From: Hyphomonadaceae bacterium
GTDB taxonomy: Bacteria; Pseudomonadota; Alphaproteobacteria; Caulobacterales; Aquidulcibacteraceae
DNA length: 64,000 nt
NCBI GenBank assembly: GCA_019636095.1
Contig: JAHBYF010000010.1
Coordinates: 78,508-142,507, forward strand
Direction of reading: 5' to 3'
A model generated the notes under the pieces. It was not told the DNA's origin, made no database searches, and saw only the letters and a program-made list of their open reading frames with translations. Each line of letters opens with the position of its first letter. Position 1 is the stretch's first letter. Shown piece by piece: positions 55,125-62,228 of this stretch. A program made the translations under genes and the position numbers.

Positions 55125-55151
55125 AACGCCCCGGCCAAAAGCCGGGGCGTT
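55125..55151 (+). terminator. Rho-independent terminator after barrel-protein copy 1
   Basis: A perfect 11-base stem, AACGCCCCGGC (55125-55135) and GCCGGGGCGTT (55141-55151), with a five-base loop, followed by TTTTC. Confidence 0.92.
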
Positions 55152-55326
55152 TTTCTTTATCCCGCTCAATCACGCAGTGCGTCTTTCGCGCAACACGCGA
55201 TGGCAACCGCAGCAAGTCGAAACGCCGGCAAGGTGTTGTTAACCGCGCTAGCAGCATCTGGCAGCGCGCATTCGGCGCTAGCCCCCAAATGGCTGAGCCC
55301 AATGCACCAACACAAGGAAAACAGAG

Positions 55327-56070
55327 ATGAAGAAGTTTCTTCTGGGCGCTGCGGCTGCCCTGGCCATTGCTGCTCCGGGCGTTGCTTCGGCGGACTCCGC
55401 CGATGTGGGCCTCAGCTATTCAAACACGGACGCGGGCGGCGGCTTCGACTTCGACACATGGAGCTTAAACGGCGCCTACGTGCACGACCTCGACGGCGGC
55501 ATGATCCTGCAGTTCGACGGTTCGCATGACCGCCTCGACGTTGGCGGCGGCACCGATCTCGGCGTCAGCTATGGCGCTGTGAACTTCGGCACGCGCAACG
55601 ACACCTACGCCTTCTACGGCTTCGTTGGTATGAGCGACCTCTTCGCCGTCAGCTCGACGGACTACGGCATCGGCGGCCAGTTCTATCTGCCGAACATGAC
55701 GTTCAACGCCTCATACGGCATGAGCGATTGGGATGGCGGCCTCGATATGTGGAACCTGCACGTCGATGGCACGTACTTCTTCACCGACAATTTCGGCATC
55801 TCGGCCGAAGCTGGCAAGACCGACATCGACTTCACCGACTGGACCACGCTCGGCCTCGGCGCCGTTTGGCGTCCGGCAGGATCGAACTTCACAATCGATG
55901 CTGGCTATCGCAATCTGGACTTTGATGGCGGCGACGCCGACCAGTGGCGCATTGGCTTCACCTACAACATCGGTTCGGGCTCGGCCCGCGAGAACAGTCA
56001 ATCGGGCGCAAGCCTGAACGGTGCTCGCACGTTGTTTGAAGAGACCAGCAACCTGATCCTCTTCCCGTAA
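55327..56070 (+). CDS. Outer-membrane beta-barrel protein (porin-like), copy 2
   Basis: A 247-residue relative of the preceding protein with the same plan: signal peptide (MKKFLLGAAAALAIAAPGVASA), Asp/Gly-rich strands (VGLSYSNTDAGGGFDFDTWS) and a C-terminal region with SQSGAS, matching RSGASQGS in copy 1. The pair look like a tandem duplication that has diverged. The product ends LILFP rather than in Phe, so the exact barrel end is less clear. AAGGA precedes the ATG by nine bases. Its terminator is at 56094-56119. Confidence 0.85.
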   Translation: MKKFLLGAAAALAIAAPGVASADSADVGLSYSNTDAGGGFDFDTWSLNGAYVHDLDGGMILQFDGSHDRLDVGGGTDLGVSYGAVNFGTRNDTYAFYGFVGMSDLFAVSSTDYGIGGQFYLPNMTFNASYGMSDWDGGLDMWNLHVDGTYFFTDNFGISAEAGKTDIDFTDWTTLGLGAVWRPAGSNFTIDAGYRNLDFDGGDADQWRIGFTYNIGSGSARENSQSGASLNGARTLFEETSNLILFP

Positions 56071-56093
56071 CGCGCGTTTGGTTACTGACGACG

Positions 56094-56119
56094 AGGGCCG
56101 CTCCTTTCGGAGCGGCCCT
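56094..56119 (+). terminator. Rho-independent terminator after barrel-protein copy 2
   Basis: A perfect 11-base stem, AGGGCCGCTCC (56094-56104) and GGAGCGGCCCT (56109-56119), loop TTTC, then TTTTGTTT. It lies between convergent genes. Confidence 0.92.
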
Positions 56120-56141
56120 TTTTGTTTGCCATCGCGGCGCT

Positions 56142-57488
56142 CTAATCGAGCGCAATCCTCGCCTGCTCCAGCACGCGTCGCGCAGGATCGAGCGCGGCTC
56201 CGTACTTCTGCCAACGGCCAACAGCCTGCGCATTCATCGCCTGACGCACCTGTCGCACGCTTGGCGTTGAGACGCCGGCGGCGTTCTCATGAAATGAAAG
56301 CGTTCGCGCGTCCCACCCCAACCCGCAAAACGCCAACACGTCGCGTGTGCGGTCTTCCTGGTTTGCGACGATATCTTCGTATTGCAACACCATGAAACGC
56401 TGTGGCGGGAGCATGTCGCGCCAGCGTGAGATCAGCTGATCAAAGATCACATATTTCTGGGCCGCCCATTCGAGATCGTAGACATAGTCGTAGTAGCGAT
56501 CGTCAAACGGAAAAATCTGCTTGTAGTTGCTCAGTACGGAATCGAGCGGATTGCGACGCATACAGATGATCCGCGCGTTCGGGAACGTCCGCAGAATAAT
56601 CGGCGCCAAAAAGAAATTGCTGGGCGCCTTGTCGATGAAGCGCGGCGTTGCGCCGGTGAGCGGCCGCGTACTTTCGATGTAACTGCGGCCTAATCGCTCA
56701 AAATCCACCTTGTCCGTTCGCGACAGCACATCAGCATCTAGCGACGCGAGCGCCCGCGACTCCGAGTACAGTTTCAAGAGTTGCAGGAAATTGCCGATCT
56801 CGCCGGCAGAGATGACGTCAGGATGACTTGAAACGATACGGTCAACCAGCGTCGTACCTGAGCGCGGCAAGCCCGTGATGAAGATGGGCTCGCTGCTGTC
56901 GTGCGCGGCGGCGCCCGCAAGCTTCACCGCCTGCGCCGCTTGGCTCAGCTTCTGCTCATTTGCCACGTCATACGCCGAGCGCCGCCGGCGCGTCTGCTTG
57001 GCGCGCGCTAGCCAGCTCATAGATGTTTGTATGTCGCCAATATCTTCGTAGGTCTTGGCTAACGCGTGACCCAAATAAAGCCACCGCCAGCCATCGTCGT
57101 CAGGCAGCGCGATCTGCTGCTCCATTTCCGGGATAGAGTTGTCGCTGGTCGTCTGGCGGTGCAGTTGGACGATCGCGTGGCGCGCGCGATAGTTGAACGG
57201 TTCGGCAGAGAGTGAAGCTTCGTAACACGGCGTCGCGTCCTCGAAGCGCCCCACGTGCTCAAGTGTCTGCCCCAGCTCAAAAAGATAGTGGGTGTTATTC
57301 GGAACCAGCTGATTGAGCGCCTCGAATTGAGCAAGCGCCGCCCTATGATCCCCGATGACACGCAACGCCATGGCAGCGCCAAACACCGCGCGTTCGTCGT
57401 TTGCATTCTCTCGCGCGGCGCGTTCAGCCAGCGCGCGCAAAGCGGCGGCGCGGCGTACGACCTTTTCTATCTCTGCTTCATTGGGCAT
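56142..57488 (-). CDS. TPR-sulfotransferase fusion protein
   Basis: A 448-residue protein. Residues 5-170 hold tetratricopeptide-like helices (AVFGAAMALRVIGDHRAALAQF, YLFELGQTLEHVGRFEDATPCYE); residues 200-440 are a sulfotransferase domain, with the 5'-phosphosulfate loop ITGLPRSGTTLVD (204-216) and a likely 3'-phosphate region at ARIICMRRNPLDSVLSNYKQ. Bacterial proteins of this form transfer sulfate from PAPS to sugars, lipids or peptides; the acceptor is unknown. It follows the small zinc-ribbon gene by 18 bases on the same strand. Confidence 0.9.
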   Translation of the reverse strand: MPNEAEIEKVVRRAAALRALAERAARENANDERAVFGAAMALRVIGDHRAALAQFEALNQLVPNNTHYLFELGQTLEHVGRFEDATPCYEASLSAEPFNYRARHAIVQLHRQTTSDNSIPEMEQQIALPDDDGWRWLYLGHALAKTYEDIGDIQTSMSWLARAKQTRRRRSAYDVANEQKLSQAAQAVKLAGAAAHDSSEPIFITGLPRSGTTLVDRIVSSHPDVISAGEIGNFLQLLKLYSESRALASLDADVLSRTDKVDFERLGRSYIESTRPLTGATPRFIDKAPSNFFLAPIILRTFPNARIICMRRNPLDSVLSNYKQIFPFDDRYYDYVYDLEWAAQKYVIFDQLISRWRDMLPPQRFMVLQYEDIVANQEDRTRDVLAFCGLGWDARTLSFHENAAGVSTPSVRQVRQAMNAQAVGRWQKYGAALDPARRVLEQARIALD

Positions 57489-57506
57489 ACGCGCGATTTG
57501 ACCGGC

Positions 57507-57722
57507 CTATTCGCGGCCTGGTCTTGGACCGATCTGCACCGTCTGCATTTCCGATGGATCGTAGCTGGCAACGTGACCGCACCCTCTGCACGTGAGGCTT
57601 TGCGGCCCAGACACGTTGATCTGCTCGCCAGTCTGCACAGGGCGATCCAACACCCTGAAGCCCTTATTGCAGCTCTTGCAAACTACGATGAGATACTTGT
57701 TTCCCCTCTTCGGCAGCGACAT
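57507..57722 (-). CDS. Small zinc-ribbon protein
   Basis: A 71-residue protein with two CxxC pairs, Cys15-Lys-Ser-Cys18 and Cys45-Arg-Gly-Cys48, which predict a zinc ribbon. The frame opens earlier, but the ATG at 57722 (MSLPKRGNKYLIVVC) gives a sensible N-terminus with GGAG about ten bases before. No DNA- or RNA-binding activity can be assigned; the protein may assist the sulfotransferase whose gene follows by 18 bases. Confidence 0.72.
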   Translation of the reverse strand: MSLPKRGNKYLIVVCKSCNKGFRVLDRPVQTGEQINVSGPQSLTCRGCGHVASYDPSEMQTVQIGPRPGRE

Positions 57723-57796
57723 TTCCGAGCACTCCTCGTTCTCCGCGCCACTATAGCGGAAGCGCGCCAACCTCAAACTCCGTTTGCAGGCAAAGA

Positions 57797-57824
57797 AAAG
57801 GGCCGCCCAATTGGGCGGCCCTTT
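57797..57824 (-). terminator. Palindromic terminator after fusA
   Basis: A perfect 28-base palindrome (AAAGGGCCGCCCAA and its complement, 57797-57824), followed on the minus strand by TCTTTG. It lies 72 bases after the fusA stop and ends the rpsL-rpsG-fusA transcript. Confidence 0.8.
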
Positions 57825-57895
57825 CGCTCAAGTCTTTTTTTGCCGGTATGGGTCGACGTCGGTCAGCTCAGCGAGCACCGCGCCACGCGCAAGCC

Positions 57896-59977
57896 TCACG
57901 CGCGGAGTTTTGCCAGGACCTCCTGGCTGACCGCCTTGGGGACCTCATCGTAATGGCTGAATTCCATCACATACGAAGCGCGACCTTGGCTGAACGAACG
58001 CAGCGTGTTCACGTAGCCGAACATGTTGGCCAACGGCACCAGCGCGTTGATGATCGTCGCATTGCCGCGCATGTCCTGACCTTGGATCATGCCGCGCCGC
58101 GAGTTCAGGTCGCCGATCACCGAGCCGACATATTCCTCAGGGCTCGTCACTTCGACCTTCATGATCGGTTCGAGCAGCTTCGGATCGCCCTTCTCCTTCA
58201 ACTCGCGGAACGCAGCTTGCGACGCGATTTGGAAGGTCAGCACGTTCGAGTCGACGTCGTGATAGGCGCCGTCGATCAGCGTCGCGGTGAAGTCGATGAG
58301 CGGGAAGCCAGCCAGCAGGCCGTTTTCCTTGCTCATGTTCAGGCCCTTTTCGACGCCCGGAACGTATTCTTTCGGCACCGCGCCGCCGACGATGGCGTTC
58401 TTGAACACAAAGCCCGTGCCCGGTTCACCCGGCGCGAACTCGATCTTCACGCGCGCAAACTGGCCTGAACCACCGGTCTGCTTCTTGTGCGTATAATCAA
58501 TGGTCGCCGCGCGCCCGAGCTTTTCACGATACGCGACTTGCGGCGCCCCCACGGCGGCTTCCACCTTGTAGGTCCGGCGCAGAATGTCGATTTTGATGTC
58601 GAGATGGAGTTCGCCCATCCCCTTTAGGATGGTCTGACCCGACTCTTGATCGGTCGACACGCGGAAAGACGGATCTTCGGCGGCGAGCTTCGAGAGCGCG
58701 ACACCCAGCTTTTCCTGATCGGCTTTCGACTTCGGTTCGACAGCGACTTCGATAACCGGTTCTGGGAAGATCATGCGCTCAAGGATCACCGGCTTGTTCG
58801 GATCGCAGAGCGTGTCGCCCGTGCGCACTTCCTTCAAACCAGCGAGCGCGACGATGTCGCCAGCGTACGCTTCTTTGATGTCTTCACGGTTGTTGGCGTG
58901 CATGAGCAGCATGCGGCCGGCACGTTCCTTCTTGTCGCGAGTCGAGTTCAGCAACGCATCGCCGGCGTTCAAAATGCCCGAATAGATGCGGCAGAACGTG
59001 ATCGTGCCGACGAACGGGTCGTCCATGATCTTGAATGCGAGCAGCGCCATCGGCTGGTCGTCGCTCGATTCGCGGACCAGTTCCTTCTCCGGATCGTCCA
59101 TGTCGACGCCCTTGATCGCCGGGCGATCGATGGGGCTCGGCAGATAGTCGACGACTGCGTCGAGCAATGGCTGCACACCCTTGTTCTTGAACGCCGAGCC
59201 CAAGAGCATCGGATACCAGGCAGCCTTCAGCACCGCCAAACGAATGAGGCGCTTCAGCTCTTCCTTCGAAGGCTCTTCGCCTTCGAGGTACTTTTCCATC
59301 GCCGCGTCATCGAGTTCGACGGCCGCCTCAACGAGTGCAGAGCGATACTCGATCGCCTTCTCTTTCAGATCGTCGGGAATTTCGACGATGTCGAACTTCG
59401 CGCCGAGGCTCTCATCCTTCCAGATGATCGCGTTCATCTCGACAAGGTCGACCAGACCCTTGAAGCCCGACTCGATGCCGATCGGCAGTTGCAGCGGCAC
59501 CGGACGCGCACCCAGGCGCTTCTTGATGTCGTCCACGCACATGTAGAAGTCAGCGCCGGTCTTATCCATTTTGTTGGCGAAGATGATCCGCGGAACCTTG
59601 TACTTGTCGCCTTGGCGCCAAACGGTTTCGGTCTGCGGCTCAACGCCTTGGTTGCCATCGAGCACCACAACCGCGCCATCAAGCACGCGCAGTGAACGCT
59701 CGACTTCAATCGTGAAGTCGACGTGACCGGGAGTGTCGATGATGTTCAGCCGCTTGCCACTCCAGAACGTCGTTGTCGCCGCCGACGTAATGGTGATACC
59801 GCGCTCTTGCTCTTGCTCCATCCAGTCCATCGTGGCCGCGCCATCATGGACTTCGCCGATCTTGTGCGACTTGCCGCTGTAAAACAGAATCCGCTCGGTC
59901 GTCGTGGTCTTGCCGGCGTCGATGTGCGCCATGATGCCAAAGTTGCGATAGTCTTCGATTTTGTACTGACGAGGCAT
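57896..59977 (-). CDS. fusA: Elongation factor G
   Basis: The GTPase that drives ribosomal translocation, 693 residues. GTP-binding motifs: G1 AHIDAGKTTTTERIL (about 17-31), G3 DTPGHVDFTIEVERS and G4 NKMDKTGADF. Domains II-V follow with the usual VEVTSPEEYVGSVIGDLNSRRG in domain V. It is the third gene after rpsL and rpsG. The tufA gene that commonly follows fusA is absent; a terminator and a zinc-ribbon gene come instead. Confidence 0.98.
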   Translation of the reverse strand: MPRQYKIEDYRNFGIMAHIDAGKTTTTERILFYSGKSHKIGEVHDGAATMDWMEQEQERGITITSAATTTFWSGKRLNIIDTPGHVDFTIEVERSLRVLDGAVVVLDGNQGVEPQTETVWRQGDKYKVPRIIFANKMDKTGADFYMCVDDIKKRLGARPVPLQLPIGIESGFKGLVDLVEMNAIIWKDESLGAKFDIVEIPDDLKEKAIEYRSALVEAAVELDDAAMEKYLEGEEPSKEELKRLIRLAVLKAAWYPMLLGSAFKNKGVQPLLDAVVDYLPSPIDRPAIKGVDMDDPEKELVRESSDDQPMALLAFKIMDDPFVGTITFCRIYSGILNAGDALLNSTRDKKERAGRMLLMHANNREDIKEAYAGDIVALAGLKEVRTGDTLCDPNKPVILERMIFPEPVIEVAVEPKSKADQEKLGVALSKLAAEDPSFRVSTDQESGQTILKGMGELHLDIKIDILRRTYKVEAAVGAPQVAYREKLGRAATIDYTHKKQTGGSGQFARVKIEFAPGEPGTGFVFKNAIVGGAVPKEYVPGVEKGLNMSKENGLLAGFPLIDFTATLIDGAYHDVDSNVLTFQIASQAAFRELKEKGDPKLLEPIMKVEVTSPEEYVGSVIGDLNSRRGMIQGQDMRGNATIINALVPLANMFGYVNTLRSFSQGRASYVMEFSHYDEVPKAVSQEVLAKLRA

Positions 59978-60064
59978 GACAATTCTGTCCGTGTATTTGA
60001 TCGCCCGGCATCTCGCGAAGCCGGGTTTATGTCCGGCGTCGAAAGCGCCGGCGATCCTGTTGGA

Positions 60065-60535
60065 TTACCAGCGGTAGTGTGAAAACGCGCGGTTGGCTTC
60101 CGCCATCCGGTGCGTGTCTTCGCGCTTCTTCACCGCGTTGCCGCGGTTGTTGGCGGCGTCTTGGATCTCACCGGCCAGACGCTCTTGCATTGTATTTTCG
60201 TTGCGCGCGCGCGCAGCGCCAACGAGCCAACGGATCGCCAGCGCCTGACGGCGCTCGGGGCGAACTTCAACCGGAACCTGATAGGTAGCGCCGCCAACGC
60301 GGCGCGAGCGCACTTCGATTGCCGGCGCGACATTCGATAGCGCGTCATGAAACGCTTCGATCGACGGACGCTTCAGCTTCTTCTCGACCGTATCGAGCGC
60401 GCCATAGACGATCTGCTCAGCAGCAGACTTCTTACCTTCGTACATGACGTAGTTCATGAACTTCGTCAGGACGAGATCGCCATAAACGGGATCGGGCAGA
60501 ACTTGGCGCGGCTCGGCGCGGTGACGGCGGGACAT
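60065..60535 (-). CDS. rpsG: 30S ribosomal protein S7
   Basis: Primary assembly protein of the 30S head, contacting the 3' domain of 16S rRNA. The 156-residue protein starts MSRRHRAEPRQVLPDPVYGD and shows KFMNYVMYEGKKSAAEQIVY and YQVPVEVRPERRQALAIRWL; the C-terminal AEANRAFSHYRW is standard. It lies 17 bases after rpsL and 87 before fusA. S7 often represses its own operon through the rpsL-rpsG or rpsG-fusA spacers. Confidence 0.98.
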   Translation of the reverse strand: MSRRHRAEPRQVLPDPVYGDLVLTKFMNYVMYEGKKSAAEQIVYGALDTVEKKLKRPSIEAFHDALSNVAPAIEVRSRRVGGATYQVPVEVRPERRQALAIRWLVGAARARNENTMQERLAGEIQDAANNRGNAVKKREDTHRMAEANRAFSHYRW

Positions 60536-60552
60536 TCTTTAGATCTCTCTTC

Positions 60553-60924
60553 TTACTTCGGACGTTTAGCGCCGTAGAGCGAACGGCGCTTCTTGCGGTC
60601 TTTGACACCTTGGGTATCGAGCACGCCGCGCAGGATGTGATAGCGAACACCCGGCAAGTCCTTCACGCGGCCACCGCGGATGAGCACCACCGAGTGCTCC
60701 TGCAGATTGTGACCTTCGCCCGGGATGTAGCACACGGCTTCGATGCCGGTGGTCAGACGAACCTTCGCAACCTTACGAAGCGCCGAGTTCGGCTTCTTCG
60801 GCGTCGTTGTATAGACGCGCGTGCAGACGCCGCGGCGCTGCGGCGACGCCTTCAGCGCCGGCGACTTATTCCGCGTCGGCTTCGGGTGCCGCGGCTTGCG
60901 GATCAGCTGGTTGATCGTCGGCAT
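60553..60924 (-). CDS. rpsL: 30S ribosomal protein S12
   Basis: A decoding-centre protein, 123 residues, with the standard PTINQLIRKPR start and PGVRYHILRGVLD end. Lys43 (TTTPKKPNSALR) and Lys88 (GGRVKDLPG), the main streptomycin-resistance positions, carry the sensitive residues. The frame is open upstream to 61104, but the ATG at 60924 is the correct family start. It leads the rpsL-rpsG-fusA unit behind the promoter at 61067-61095. Confidence 0.98.
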   Translation of the reverse strand: MPTINQLIRKPRHPKPTRNKSPALKASPQRRGVCTRVYTTTPKKPNSALRKVAKVRLTTGIEAVCYIPGEGHNLQEHSVVLIRGGRVKDLPGVRYHILRGVLDTQGVKDRKKRRSLYGAKRPK

Positions 60925-61066
60925 TCGCCTCTTCCGTTCCGTTCTTTCAAACTCAAACAGCGCGCCAAGCGGACCTTTCGGATCCACCAGGTGGCGCGCC
61001 AAAATTAGTGCCAATCGGCGGGGCAGCGCGGACTTCGACGCCACAGCCGTTCCGAATGAGGGCGGA

Positions 61067-61095
61067 CACATACGAGCGCGAACCGCACCCGTCAA
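61067..61095 (-). promoter_or_regulatory. Sigma70 promoter of rpsL-rpsG-fusA
   Basis: On the minus strand TTGACG (61095-61090) and TATGTG (61072-61067) are 17 bases apart, both good matches. The start should be near 61060, leaving a leader of about 135 bases before rpsL, room for structures used in feedback control. Confidence 0.75.
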
Positions 61096-61118
61096 GGCGC
61101 TCAAACGCCCCTAGGTGG

Positions 61119-62072
61119 TTAGCCCTGCCCCAAATCCTTGTCCCGTATGAACTGTGACAAAAGCCACTTTTCCCCGGACGTTGGGGCGACGCCCTCATGG
61201 ATCGTCATCCGATCGAGATGGCCGTTAGCGTCGAGATTGTAGAAGAAAAGTCCGTCCCCAGTCCGGCCCTTCAAACGCTGGCCGATCCGCAGGAAATGGG
61301 TCTCTCCGGCCTCAAACTCTTCGTTGAGATAGACCAGGAAGGTCGCCACACGCTGGCCGTTCTGTCGCAGGTCGTCAGCGAACTGGGTCAGCGAGGGATC
61401 GAGGTAGTCCACGTGGGACGTGAACCGTTGCCCCGCCAAATAGCGGAACACCGAAAACCGTTCGAGGAAGAGCACCGGGACATTCAGCGTGCGCGCGACC
61501 CGGTTCCGGAGCAGCACCATCGGCACGTCCAGGTCGAGGATGGTGAAGATCGCTACGGTATTGCTGCGCGATGGGTCTGCCACGCCGGCGCCCTTGCTGT
61601 GGTGATAGACCAACGCCGGCTTCTGCAGCGGTCGAGCCTTCTCGATCATCCAGGCGCAGAGGTCCGGCGCCAGAAATCCGGTCGCCATCCCGATGCGGGG
61701 CGTGTTGATGATCAGCTTGGCGGGCCGTGAATCGATCCAGGCCCTGAGATCGAACTTCTGCGCGAGGCTCCCCCAATCGCCCTCGCCCACCGCCTCCCTT
61801 TGCACGCCCGCCAGCAGGGCAAGCTGGGCCCGCGCGCCGGAGTGCCCGCGGGTCGCGGCCAAGGTCAGATAGCTCACCGCCTCTGTCCAACTTTGTGGGC
61901 GTCCGAACCCGGCCGCCGCCACCACAGCGGCGCGTTCACTCGCTTCTGCGCTGCCCGCGCGCGCGGCGTGCTCGAGCGCCGCGGCGCCATCGGCGGGCGC
62001 CATGCGCGAGCCGTTGCGTCCTGTCAGGAGATCCAACGCACGCTCAACCGCTGCGTCTTTCGCGCCGCTCAT
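61119..62072 (-). CDS. 2-oxoglutarate/Fe(II) dioxygenase (prolyl 4-hydroxylase-like) with helical repeats
   Basis: A 317-residue protein. Residues 1-110 are Ala-rich helices like Sel1/TPR units (EAVSYLTLAATRGHSGARAQ); residues 120-312 are a prolyl-4-hydroxylase-type domain. The iron ligands are His220 and Asp222 (FTSHVDYLDP) and His292 (MTIHEGVAP), and Lys302 (SGEKWLLSQFIR) would bind 2-oxoglutarate. Bacterial members hydroxylate peptides or proteins, sometimes elongation factor Tu; the target here is unknown. It sits between the rpsL promoter and a TonB receptor gene. Confidence 0.9.
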   Translation of the reverse strand: MSGAKDAAVERALDLLTGRNGSRMAPADGAAALEHAARAGSAEASERAAVVAAAGFGRPQSWTEAVSYLTLAATRGHSGARAQLALLAGVQREAVGEGDWGSLAQKFDLRAWIDSRPAKLIINTPRIGMATGFLAPDLCAWMIEKARPLQKPALVYHHSKGAGVADPSRSNTVAIFTILDLDVPMVLLRNRVARTLNVPVLFLERFSVFRYLAGQRFTSHVDYLDPSLTQFADDLRQNGQRVATFLVYLNEEFEAGETHFLRIGQRLKGRTGDGLFFYNLDANGHLDRMTIHEGVAPTSGEKWLLSQFIRDKDLGQG

Positions 62073-62171
62073 TGCGCCAAGATGCGCGCCGCTGAAGCGA
62101 GGTGCAAGCCGGGTGACGTGCCGCGCGTCCGACAGAGTCGCGCGCTGCTAGTGCCCGATCACAAAAGCAAA

Positions 62172-62195
62172 CGGCGGGCCCCGAAGGACCCGCCG
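62172..62195 (-). terminator. Rho-independent terminator of the right-end TonB receptor gene
   Basis: CGGCGGG (62172-62178) pairs with CCCGCCG (62189-62195) with further internal pairs, followed on the minus strand by TTTGCTTTTG. It lies 34 bases beyond the receptor stop. Confidence 0.75.
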
Positions 62196-62228
62196 CCGCT
62201 AGTTTCAGAGCTTTCGCCCGTTTGCGTC

